Positions 45,413 through 53,955 of a stretch of 64,000 nt of DNA are shown here, piece after piece. A program made the translations under genes and the position numbers. Numbering within the stretch: the first letter of the stretch is position 1; each line of letters begins with the position of its first letter. The notes below the pieces were generated by a model. It was not told the DNA's origin, ran no database searches, and saw only the letters and a program-made list of their open reading frames with translations. The DNA comes from Lewinella sp. IMCC34191 (GTDB taxonomy: Bacteria > Bacteroidota > Bacteroidia > Chitinophagales > Saprospiraceae): NCBI RefSeq assembly GCF_003390935.1, contig NZ_QNQZ01000003.1, positions 248,001 through 312,000 on the forward strand, given 5' to 3'.

Positions 45413-46519
45413 ATGAAGAACCAGCGCGATTGGTACTGGCGAGAATTGACCCTCCTGGTGGGCCTGTATGCTTCATTCGCCATATTCTATATGCTGGCTA
45501 TCTACTACTCTTCCCCCCCGGAATACAGAGGGACCCTTTCCTGGCGCCTGGTTTACCTGGATTATCCGCTGAAGGGGCTGTTTACCCTACCGGTGTGGTA
45601 CCTCACCTTTCGCACCTTCCGGCACTGGACCTTACCGGGCAAGGTGGCGCTGAACGTTCTCCTCCTGCCGGTATGGGTGAAGGGATGGCAGTGGACCTAC
45701 TACTGGATCACCGATACCTTTACGGGGGGCGGCCATCTTCAAGGGCCGGGTGAGTGGTGGGACGTCTATATCCCGGCCCTCTTCTACGTCCTGCAGTTCG
45801 GCATCTTTCATTCCTGGCACTACTACAACAACCTGCGCATCGCGGAGCAGGACCGGGCGGAGGCCAAGGAACTCGCGTTGAGCAGCGAACTCAATGCCCT
45901 GAAGGCCCAGCTTAATCCTCATTTTCTTTATAACGCATTCAATACGATCAGCGCCAGCATCGATCCCGGTCAGGAGCGGACGCGGGATATGATCGCTCAG
46001 CTCAGCGACCTTTTCCGCTACCAACTGCGGGCAAATCGGGAAACGGTTTTGCCCCTGGAGGCGGAGCTGCAATTCGTCACGGACTACCTGGCGCTGGAAA
46101 AGGCGCGTTACGGCGACCGGCTGGAGTATGCCATCCATGTAAAGGAGGCCCGGTTAAACAACGCGCTGATCCCCCCGCTCCTCCTTCAACCCCTGGTCGA
46201 GAACGCCGTCCGTCACGGACTATCGCCCCTCGTGGACGGCGGTCGAGTGGACATCTTCGTAAACCAAAGCGGACCCGATCTTGCGGTGGAAGTGAGCGAT
46301 TCCGGCGTGGGCTTCGTAGCGGAAGCGGCGAACTACGGTTACGGGATCACGAATACCCGTCGCCGCCTTGACCTGATCTACGGCCGTTCCTTATTCATTC
46401 ACTCCGAGCCCGGCAGAGGAAGCCGGATCGAATTGTCCATCCCCCTGACCTATGCTCCGCAAAGTAGTAGTGATCGACGACGAAGCCCCCGCCCGCAAGC
46501 TGCTGCGCGAATATCTTAA
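45413..46519 (+). CDS. LytS/YehU-type sensor histidine kinase
   Basis: Membrane sensor kinase of 368 residues from ATG 45413 (MKNQRDWYW). Four hydrophobic segments fill the first 160 residues (LLVGLYASFAIFYMLAIYY, GLFTLPVWYLTF, KVALNVLLLPVWVKG, IPALFYVLQFGIFHSW). A short coiled linker leads to the His_kinase domain with phospho-acceptor His in LNPHFLYNAFNTI, then VENAVRHGLSPL, SDSGVGF and GYGITNTRRRLDLIYG. The response regulator begins 68 bases before its stop. No periplasmic sensor domain is evident, so it probably senses within the membrane. Confidence 0.93.
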   Translation: MKNQRDWYWRELTLLVGLYASFAIFYMLAIYYSSPPEYRGTLSWRLVYLDYPLKGLFTLPVWYLTFRTFRHWTLPGKVALNVLLLPVWVKGWQWTYYWITDTFTGGGHLQGPGEWWDVYIPALFYVLQFGIFHSWHYYNNLRIAEQDRAEAKELALSSELNALKAQLNPHFLYNAFNTISASIDPGQERTRDMIAQLSDLFRYQLRANRETVLPLEAELQFVTDYLALEKARYGDRLEYAIHVKEARLNNALIPPLLLQPLVENAVRHGLSPLVDGGRVDIFVNQSGPDLAVEVSDSGVGFVAEAANYGYGITNTRRRLDLIYGRSLFIHSEPGRGSRIELSIPLTYAPQSSSDRRRSPRPQAAARIS

Positions 46520-47189
46520 TGCCTACCCCGATCTGATCATCGTCGCCGAAGCCGCCAACGGCGTGGATGCCCTGCGCGCCATCGAGGACCACCGACCGGA
46601 GATCATCTTCCTGGACATTCAGATGCCCGGTCTGACGGGGCTCGACGTGCTGGCCCGCCTGGAAGAACTGCCCCTCGTCATTTTCAGCACCGCCTACGAT
46701 CAGTATGCCCTGGACGCCTTCGAGCATCATGCCGTGGATTATCTCCTCAAACCCTACTCCAAAGCGCGTTTTGCGCGAACGGTCGAGCGCATTACCGCCC
46801 GGATGGATGTCCCGCAACCCAACGTGGCCCGGCTGGCGCAGGAGCTGCGGGAGGAGCACTCCCGCTACCCCGACCGCATCATGGTGCCACGGGCCAACAA
46901 ATACGTGGCCCTACCCGTCAAGGAAATTTTGTGTATCCGGGCCGAGGGGGATTATTCCACCATCCTTACAAAGGAGAGTTCCTTTCTGAGTCAGTACAGC
47001 CTGAAGGAGTCGGAGTCGCGCCTGGACCCGGAGATGTTTCTCCGCGTACACCGGTCGTCCATCATCAACAGGTCGGCCATACAGGAAATATACCGGGAGG
47101 GGCACGGCTACGATATCATTCTGACCAACGGGGATATCGTTCGTGCCAGCAGAGGCTACGCCGACGTGGTGAAGAACCTGCTATTCTGA
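46452..47189 (+). CDS. LytTR-family response regulator
   Basis: Receiver domain (KVVVIDDEAPARKLLREYL, phospho-acceptor Asp in EIIFLDIQMPGLTGLD, Lys in LLKPYSKARF) followed by a LytTR DNA-binding domain (EILCIRAEGDYSTI, FLRVHRSSIINRSAIQEI, ASRGYADVVKNLLF). 245 residues from ATG 46452, which lies 68 bp inside the kinase gene, giving tight coupling. Bracketed by two homologous outer-membrane receptor genes, it may control one or both of them; a direct link is inference. Confidence 0.94.
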   Translation: MLRKVVVIDDEAPARKLLREYLNAYPDLIIVAEAANGVDALRAIEDHRPEIIFLDIQMPGLTGLDVLARLEELPLVIFSTAYDQYALDAFEHHAVDYLLKPYSKARFARTVERITARMDVPQPNVARLAQELREEHSRYPDRIMVPRANKYVALPVKEILCIRAEGDYSTILTKESSFLSQYSLKESESRLDPEMFLRVHRSSIINRSAIQEIYREGHGYDIILTNGDIVRASRGYADVVKNLLF

Positions 47190-47191
47190 CG

Positions 47192-49627
47192 CTAGTGGAC
47201 ACGGCCGGCCGCTTCGTCCAGACCGGTATCGCGGCGGCGTGACTTTACCTTCTGATTACCGAAATTATAGCTCAGGGAGAGGCCGACGCGTCGAGTATCC
47301 TGCGCTACCCTACCCTGGGCGTACAGTCCGTTGAAGTTGGATTCTCCGTCGATGGCATAGCCGTAAAGGACATCGCTCACCGTCAGCTTAGCAACCAGAG
47401 CATTGCTGAAGAACTGGCGCTGCAGACCCAAATTCAGGATACCGAAGCCGTCGTAAACGAAGATGCCTCCACCCACGCCGGGGCCGATGTACTGACCGGT
47501 GACCTCAGCCGTAAAGCCGGCCGGCAGCGTGAAGGTGTTTTGATTATAGAAGCGGTAATTGAACAGCTTGATATCGACCTCACCATCGCTGCCGTAATCG
47601 GCTTCGTTGCTGATGTAACCCGCCGTGCCATTGAGGTAGGTACTCCACCAATCGGTGATCTGCACGGGCGCACTGGCCGTGAAGCTGATGACGGTCTGGC
47701 GGGCCAGGTTGTCGTACGTTTCGAATCCGGCCAGGGCGATGGAATCGTCGGGGCTGAACAACTGGGCTACCTGATCGTCGGTCAGGCTATACGCTAACTT
47801 GAAGTTGTAGCGCCCGCCCAGGACGTAGCCCAATTCGACGTTATTGACCTTTTCGGGTTGGAGAAAGGGGTTCCCCCGGCGGTAGCTCAGCTCATTCAGC
47901 TGTACGCGAAAAGGATTCAGGCTGCTGTAGTCGGGCCGGTTGATCCGGCGGCCGTAGCGCAAGTTGAGCGTGTTCCCCCCCGGCGTGGCGTAGCTCAGAC
48001 CGGCATTAGGAAAAAAGCTGACGTAGTTATAGTCAACGGACGGATTTTCCATTTGCCCGTCCGCGAAGGGAGTGAGGTAACCCTCGGCATCGGTAAGCTC
48101 GACACGCAGCCCGGTGGAAAAGCTTACGGATTCGCTGAGCGATCCGGAGTAACTCAGGTAACCGGCGAGCACGTTCTCGTCGTAGCGGAAGCGATTACTC
48201 CGCTCCGCGATCAGTTCGCGGTCACCCTGTAAGCCCTGGTAGTAGACGAACGCATTGGTGGTTTCCACGCCGGAGTACTTCAGTCCCGCGCTCGCCGCGC
48301 CCTTTCCGGCGGGAAAATCATAATCGAGCCGCGCGGTCTGTATGTCGATCTCGATGGGAGTCTCGAAACTGTTGTCCGAAATGCTCAGCAGATCTCCATC
48401 CGGCGTGAAGTAGCGGTTGGGCTGGTCGATATCATTATCGTGAACGAACCGGCCGTAGTCCAGGTCGACGTTCAGGTTGTGCCCGCTGCCGATGGCAAAA
48501 TTATAGTTGAGATTGAAGGTGTTCTGGTTGTGATTGCCGTCGTCGAATACCTGCGCCCGCAGGATACTGTCGGAATTAGCATTCGCCATTCTCCGCAGCT
48601 TTTCCTCATCGTAGATATCCGTACTGTTTCGAACCACTCTGCGTCCGTCTTCGTACTGGCCGGTAAACAACACACCCAACGTGTGCCGTTCCGCGAGATA
48701 AACGTCCACGCCGGCACGAACGCCCGGGGTTCGCAAGATCGGTACGCTGTACAGATCGTCGACGAGCAAGAAAGAGCGCTGCCGGGAGGTAAAATTGCTC
48801 TGGCTGAAGTTCTGGTTGTAGCCGTAGCTCAGGTTGCCAAACAGGTTGAAGCGGGAACTCCGGTAATTGCCCCCCGCATTGACCGCATAGCGGGCGTAGC
48901 GTCCCTGACTGGCGGATGCGGACATGCTTCCGTTGGCACCCTCATCCTCCGCTTTCTTCAGCCGGATATCAATGATACCGGCATTGCCCTGGGCTTCGTA
49001 CCGTGCCCCCGGGCTGGTAATGATGTCGATGCGTTCGATCTGCTCGGCGGTGAGATTGCGCAGGTAGTTCGTTAGGTCTCCACCCTGCAGCGGCACCCGG
49101 CGTCCGTCCACGTACACCAGCACGCCCGACCGGCTAAGCACGCTGATGTTATTGCTTTGATCGATGCTTACGCCCGGAGCTTTACGCAGGAGTTCCAAAC
49201 CGTCATTCCCGGCTGCGTTAATCGTTCCCTGCACGTTGAAAATCGTGCGGTCCGGTTTCACCTCCACGAGGGCGCGGCGGGCGGTTACGGTAGCGCCGGT
49301 CAGATCCACCCCGGGGCGGGCCATGGCCAGCGTACCGAGTTCGAGGTTGTTCCGGAGTTGCATCCCCGCCTGACGCAGGTCCGGTGTGCCGACATAGCTT
49401 ATCACTAGGTCGTACTCCCCCTGCGGTAAATTCAGCAGCAAAAAACTGCCTCCGTCATCCGTGGTTTCCACCTTTACTAAAGAAGAATCTAGCGAGAGGT
49501 ACAAAGCGACGTTAGCAAATGAAACAGCCGTGCCATCCGCGTCGTGTACGGTGCCCGAGATGTGGTACTGAGCGAAGAGGGGAAATAGGAAACACGATAA
49601 CAGAGAGACGAGTGCAAGGCGTTTCAT
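47192..49627 (-). CDS. Outer-membrane beta-barrel receptor (OMP_b-brl_3), paralogue II
   Basis: Signal peptide from ATG 49627 (MKRLALVSLLSCFLFPLFAQ); 16 extra upstream residues are possible but lack signal character. The layout is the same as the receptor at 42.5-44.9 kb: carboxypeptidase-regulatory-like domain, plug ([66 protein letters not shown]), barrel, and a tail GNQKVKSRRRDTGLDEAAG. It converges with the LytTR gene, with two bases between the stops. The two receptors and the kinase pair look like one signalling-linked cassette. Confidence 0.9.
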   Translation of the reverse strand: MKRLALVSLLSCFLFPLFAQYHISGTVHDADGTAVSFANVALYLSLDSSLVKVETTDDGGSFLLLNLPQGEYDLVISYVGTPDLRQAGMQLRNNLELGTLAMARPGVDLTGATVTARRALVEVKPDRTIFNVQGTINAAGNDGLELLRKAPGVSIDQSNNISVLSRSGVLVYVDGRRVPLQGGDLTNYLRNLTAEQIERIDIITSPGARYEAQGNAGIIDIRLKKAEDEGANGSMSASASQGRYARYAVNAGGNYRSSRFNLFGNLSYGYNQNFSQSNFTSRQRSFLLVDDLYSVPILRTPGVRAGVDVYLAERHTLGVLFTGQYEDGRRVVRNSTDIYDEEKLRRMANANSDSILRAQVFDDGNHNQNTFNLNYNFAIGSGHNLNVDLDYGRFVHDNDIDQPNRYFTPDGDLLSISDNSFETPIEIDIQTARLDYDFPAGKGAASAGLKYSGVETTNAFVYYQGLQGDRELIAERSNRFRYDENVLAGYLSYSGSLSESVSFSTGLRVELTDAEGYLTPFADGQMENPSVDYNYVSFFPNAGLSYATPGGNTLNLRYGRRINRPDYSSLNPFRVQLNELSYRRGNPFLQPEKVNNVELGYVLGGRYNFKLAYSLTDDQVAQLFSPDDSIALAGFETYDNLARQTVISFTASAPVQITDWWSTYLNGTAGYISNEADYGSDGEVDIKLFNYRFYNQNTFTLPAGFTAEVTGQYIGPGVGGGIFVYDGFGILNLGLQRQFFSNALVAKLTVSDVLYGYAIDGESNFNGLYAQGRVAQDTRRVGLSLSYNFGNQKVKSRRRDTGLDEAAGRVH

Positions 49628-49796
49628 GTAAGGGCAAGGTGAGGGCGAAGTCTGGTAAGTCCATGTAAGGTACAATCCACCGCGATTTTTACCTACTAAT
49701 TTTAAAGAGTTGTTGCACTAAATATGGTTGTTACAACTTACGCGTTGACCAGGATATCAGGGAGTTATATACTTTCGCACCCGGATACAGCTGACT

Positions 49797-50153
49797 ATGG
49801 ACATTCTTGAATTTCGCCAATATTGCCTGAATATGCCCGCCGTCACGGAAACCATGCCCTTCGGGCCCGGTACCCTGGTGATGAAGGTGGCCGGAAAAAT
49901 GTTCGCGCTCACGGGCCTCGACGAGGCGGACTTTCGGATCAACCTGAAATGCGACCCCCAACGGGCGGTAGAACTCCGGGATCGCTACCCGGAAATCATT
50001 CCAGGCTGGCATATGAGCAAGAAGCACTGGAATACCGTCCACGTTGAAAACGGAGCCCTGCCGGACACCCTGGTGCGGGAGCTGATCGACCACAGCTACG
50101 ATCTGGTAGTGGCCGACATGACGAAAAAACTGCGGGCTGAATATGGACTGTAA
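49797..50153 (+). CDS. MmcQ/YjbR family protein
   Basis: 118-residue cytosolic protein with the YjbR/CyaY-like alpha/beta fold: an N-terminal FRQYCLNMPAVTETMPFGPGTLVMKVAGKMFAL, LKCDPQRAVELRDRYP, PGWHMSKKHWNTV and a final YDLVVADMTKKLR. Members bind DNA or are of unknown function; no clear role here. The last 11 bases overlap the amidohydrolase start. Confidence 0.9.
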   Translation: MDILEFRQYCLNMPAVTETMPFGPGTLVMKVAGKMFALTGLDEADFRINLKCDPQRAVELRDRYPEIIPGWHMSKKHWNTVHVENGALPDTLVRELIDHSYDLVVADMTKKLRAEYGL

Positions 50154-51531
50154 CGATCCGGGCCAACGCAGCTTTTGGGAAATCCCCCTGGTCGCCATCT
50201 TTGCTTTGCTGGCCCTTCCACTAGCCGGACAGGAGCGATTCGTCAACTTCACTTCCCCCCGCTTCGCCATCACCCACGTGACCCTGATCGACGGAAGCGG
50301 TACCGCCGCCCGGTACGACCAGCACGTGGTGGTGGACGGCGGAGCGATCGTAGCTACCGGCCCGGCGGACAGCTTGCGCCTTCCCCCCGAGTTGCCCACC
50401 CTCGACGGGAAGGGTAAAACCCTCATTCCCGGCATCGTTGGCGTGCACAATCACCTGCATATGCCGGGGCGCACCTTTCTGGGCCCCGCCGCCCGCTTGT
50501 ACCTGGCCGCGGGGGTGACCACCATGATGACCTGCGGTGCGGCCGAGCCCGATCGGGAGATCGCCCTGATGCAATCGGTGGAAGCGGGGGAAGTGGCGGG
50601 GCCGGAAATCGTACCCAGCGCCCCCTACATCAGCGGTCCCGGTGGCAACCCGAACATGATCATAGCTGATAATGAAGACAGGCTGCGCGATACCATTCGC
50701 TACTGGAGCGAGCGGGGCGTCAAATGGTTCAAGGTGTACCGGCATACCCGCCCGGAAGATCTCGCGGTCGTGGTAGACGAAGCCCACCGCCACGGCGCGC
50801 GGGTCACCGGCCACCTCTGCGCCACCACTCTGGCCGAAGCCGCCCGGATCGGGATCGACGGCATCGAGCACGGCCTGAATAGTGCCAATGACTTTCGCCC
50901 CGGGAAGACGCCCGGGAATTGCGACGGGTCGATGAGCTATATGGACCGGCTCGACGTGTACTCCGCCGAAGTGACCCGGCTGCTGCGGACGCTGGTTGAT
51001 CGGGGTGTTTTCCTGACCTCCACCCTTTCGATTTACGAAGCCAGTATTCCCGGCCGGTATCCGCCGGACGAGCGCGCACTGCAGGCCATGACACCGGCCC
51101 TGCGTTCACGCTACTCGGAGTTACCTACGGAGCTGCAGGATAGCGCACGCCTCCGGCGCCTACACCGGATCATGGCCTTCGAGCGTCGCTTCGTGGAGCT
51201 GGGTGGCTTACTGGCCGCCGGCCCCGATCCGGGACGCCACAATCTGCCGGGCTACGGCGACCAGCGGAACCACGAGCTGCTCCGGGAGGCGGGTTTTTCG
51301 GCCGGGGAGGCCATCCGCATCATGACCTACAACGGAGCGACCGTACTGGGTCGCGACGACATCGGCAGGATTTCCCCGGGAATGCGGGCCGACCTGGTAT
51401 TACTAGACGGAGACCTTAGCTCCGACCCTACGGTGATCAGATCGGTAAACGCCGTTTTCCGGGCGGGAATCGGCTACGACGTCGCGGCGCTTACCACCTC
51501 CGTCGCCGGACAGATCGGCCCGGAGAACTAA
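50143..51531 (+). CDS. Exported amidohydrolase (imidazolonepropionase/prolidase-like)
   Basis: Metal-dependent TIM-barrel hydrolase with a signal-like N-terminus (FWEIPLVAIFALLALPLAG). Metal ligands: HNH (His102/His104) in PGIVGVHNHLHMPG, the carboxylated-Lys position in VKWFKVYRHT, His in VTGHLCATTLAEA and GIEHGLNSAND, and Asp in AAGPDPGRHNLPG; the C-terminal end reads MRADLVLLDGDLSSDP. Family members hydrolyse cyclic amides or dipeptides; substrate unknown. The 3' end overlaps the opposite-strand receptor gene by four bases. Confidence 0.9.
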   Translation: MDCNDPGQRSFWEIPLVAIFALLALPLAGQERFVNFTSPRFAITHVTLIDGSGTAARYDQHVVVDGGAIVATGPADSLRLPPELPTLDGKGKTLIPGIVGVHNHLHMPGRTFLGPAARLYLAAGVTTMMTCGAAEPDREIALMQSVEAGEVAGPEIVPSAPYISGPGGNPNMIIADNEDRLRDTIRYWSERGVKWFKVYRHTRPEDLAVVVDEAHRHGARVTGHLCATTLAEAARIGIDGIEHGLNSANDFRPGKTPGNCDGSMSYMDRLDVYSAEVTRLLRTLVDRGVFLTSTLSIYEASIPGRYPPDERALQAMTPALRSRYSELPTELQDSARLRRLHRIMAFERRFVELGGLLAAGPDPGRHNLPGYGDQRNHELLREAGFSAGEAIRIMTYNGATVLGRDDIGRISPGMRADLVLLDGDLSSDPTVIRSVNAVFRAGIGYDVAALTTSVAGQIGPEN

Positions 51532-53915
51532 CGGATGCTGCCCCGGGAATTCCGTTCGCGGCTTTCGGCCCCGCGTTCGAAGCGGTACGTCAGTGTCGCC
51601 CCCAAACGCCAGATGGTCTGGTAGCGCTCTCCAAGTTCGTAGAGATTTGGCAGGGACGTCTCGTTGCTCTGGAAACGGGGACTGCGGACGTTCACGGTGA
51701 GGGTGTAGTGGTCGTTCCACTCCTTGCTTACGCCCACCAAGGCACTGTACTGCCCCCGTTGCGTACCCTGGGCCGTCTGAAAGGGAGCGTTGTACCGAAA
51801 GCTGGCCTGAGCCTGCACGTCGCCGGGAAGCGAGAGGCTGGCGCGGGCACCGGCCGTCCAGCTGCGTTGCTCGAAAGCGAAGTCCCGCTCGGGGGTCTCG
51901 CCCCGCTGCCGGTAGGCGAAGTAGTTCCACTCGCCGGACAGGCTGACGGATTCGGAAGGCCGGTAATTGGCGGTCAGCTCGAAGCCCAGGCGGTCATCCC
52001 GGTCCAGATTGACTGGTTGAAACAGAATGGTGCCGTCCTCCAAACCAAAGAGGTTTTCGTCCCGGTAGTCGATCGCGAACTGGAAGAAGTCGGTGGTGCG
52101 GCTTACGTAGACGGCCGGGTTGAGCGTCAGCTTCTCGGACTGCCACAGCAGGTTCGTTTCGACCCGGTCGGTGTAGGCGGGGTCGAGGTCGGGGTTGCCA
52201 AGGAAATAGCTGTTGGGATCCGAGAGGGTCATAAAGGGGTTGAGCTGCCAGAACCCCGGGCGTTGGATGCGCTTGGTGTAGCTCACCTGCATCCGCAAAC
52301 CCTCCCGGAAGGTGTAGGTCACGTTGGCCGTTGGGAAGAGGCGATTGTAGGGTTTGCGGACGTCTTCGGCCTGCTCGTCCCGATTCTCCGTTCGCACCAG
52401 GGTGAATTCATTGCGCAGCCCCAGCTGGTAGCCGATCCGCTCCCCCTCGTGGCTGTACTGCAGGTAAGCGGATCCGATGCGCTCGAAGTAGTCCAGGCGA
52501 TTGTTAAAGCCCGGAATAAGTTCCGGTTTAGCGGAAAGCAGGTCGATTGCCGAATAATCGGCCACGATGACGCGGGTCTCACCCCGTAGTCCGGCCTCCA
52601 CGCTACCCCCTTCCCCGAGGGGGCGTTTGTAGTCGACCTGCAGCAGGTGGTCGCGGCTCCCTTCCCGGCTGTTCGTGCGGTAATCGAGCACCCGGCCGGC
52701 GTCGGGCTGCAGCTCGGTGAAGGCGGATCGCTCCACTTCTTCTTCGTCCCACAGGTCGTTCTTGAGGTAGGCGGTAAGACTGGCCCCGTCGTCCAGGTCC
52801 TGCTGGTAGGTCAGGTCCAACTGGTGGTACAGCCCCGGTTCACGGTAATCGACCCGCTGCCGCCAGTCGCGGGCGAAATCCGGCACGGTGCCCCCGTAAC
52901 TCAGATCGGTGGTCGATTCGTCGTCGTTGATCATCCAGTAGAGGGAATAGCTGCCCGAGATCGTCGCTCTTTCTGTCACCTGGTAATCCACGCCGGCGTA
53001 AGCATTAGCCGCCACGTCATTACGATCCTGGTCCATATGCCGGCTCACTTCGTAGGTTTCCCCGTTGAGCTGGCTGCGGCGGTAGTAATCGTCGGTGCCC
53101 CGGTAGTTGCTGTAGCGACCGCCGGCGGTCAGAAAGGCGGTAAATTTTTCCCGCCGGAGGTTGACGTTTCCGTTCAGGCGGTGGTCGGCCGGGTAGCCGG
53201 TGCTCCCGCTGACGGTACCGCCGTAGCCGCGCTGCCGGTCCTTCTTCAGGATGATGTTGATGATTCCCGCCGTGCCGGAGGCTTCGTAGCGGGCCGAAGG
53301 GCTGGTGATGATCTCCACCCGGTCGATGCTTTCCGCCGGGATGCTTTCCAGGGCGTTGTTGTCGGCCAGGGCCGAGGGCCGTCCGTTGATCAGTACTTTA
53401 ACGCCGGCATTACCCCGCAGGCTTACCGCTCCCTCGGGGCTCACCGTTACGGATGGTAATTGATCGAGCAACTGGTTGGCGGAGCCGCCGCGACTCAGCA
53501 GGTCCTGGCCGACGGAAAAGGTCTTTTTATCCAGGCTCAACTGCATCCGGCTGCGCTCGGCGACGACCTCGACGGCCTCGAGACTGACGTCGGCGGTGGA
53601 CAGTTCGATAGTCGGAAGTGCCGTCTTTCCGCTTACGGTGACCGCCAGTTCCTTCGGCGCATATCCCAGGAATTCGATCCGTAGGAGGTAGTTGCCGGCG
53701 GGCAGTTGCAGGGTAAAGGATCCGCTGGCGTCGGTGACGGTGCCTTCGAGCAGCACGGTATCCGGGTCGAAGGCGGACACGGTAGCGTATTCCAGTCCGG
53801 CGCCGGTGGTGGCATCGATGACCCTGCCCGTCAGCGGGTGGTCGATGGTAAACATGGGGGTGGCTGGCAGGCTGCCGGCAAGAGCCAGCCAGCCCAACCA
53901 TAGGAGGGTTCTCAT
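51528..53915 (-). CDS. Outer-membrane beta-barrel receptor (OMP_b-brl_3), paralogue III
   Basis: 795 residues. Signal peptide MRTLLWLGWLALAGSLPATPM, a regulatory-like domain (GLEYATVSAFDPDTVLLEGTVTDASGSF), a plug (RMQLSLDKKTFSVGQDLLSRGG, LLDQLPSVTVSPEGAVSLRGNAGVKVLINGRPSAL, VEIITSPSARYEASGTAGIINI) and a barrel with RIQRPGFWQLNPFMTLSDPNSYFLGNP. It is more distant from the other three receptors here. It precedes the BlaR-like gene's 3' end on the same strand and overlaps the amidohydrolase 3' end. Confidence 0.88.
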   Translation of the reverse strand: MRTLLWLGWLALAGSLPATPMFTIDHPLTGRVIDATTGAGLEYATVSAFDPDTVLLEGTVTDASGSFTLQLPAGNYLLRIEFLGYAPKELAVTVSGKTALPTIELSTADVSLEAVEVVAERSRMQLSLDKKTFSVGQDLLSRGGSANQLLDQLPSVTVSPEGAVSLRGNAGVKVLINGRPSALADNNALESIPAESIDRVEIITSPSARYEASGTAGIINIILKKDRQRGYGGTVSGSTGYPADHRLNGNVNLRREKFTAFLTAGGRYSNYRGTDDYYRRSQLNGETYEVSRHMDQDRNDVAANAYAGVDYQVTERATISGSYSLYWMINDDESTTDLSYGGTVPDFARDWRQRVDYREPGLYHQLDLTYQQDLDDGASLTAYLKNDLWDEEEVERSAFTELQPDAGRVLDYRTNSREGSRDHLLQVDYKRPLGEGGSVEAGLRGETRVIVADYSAIDLLSAKPELIPGFNNRLDYFERIGSAYLQYSHEGERIGYQLGLRNEFTLVRTENRDEQAEDVRKPYNRLFPTANVTYTFREGLRMQVSYTKRIQRPGFWQLNPFMTLSDPNSYFLGNPDLDPAYTDRVETNLLWQSEKLTLNPAVYVSRTTDFFQFAIDYRDENLFGLEDGTILFQPVNLDRDDRLGFELTANYRPSESVSLSGEWNYFAYRQRGETPERDFAFEQRSWTAGARASLSLPGDVQAQASFRYNAPFQTAQGTQRGQYSALVGVSKEWNDHYTLTVNVRSPRFQSNETSLPNLYELGERYQTIWRLGATLTYRFERGAESRERNSRGSIR

Positions 53916-53955
53916 TCGTGGGTGGTTTGGGTGCCGGTAGCCGGCGGTTCTTTAC

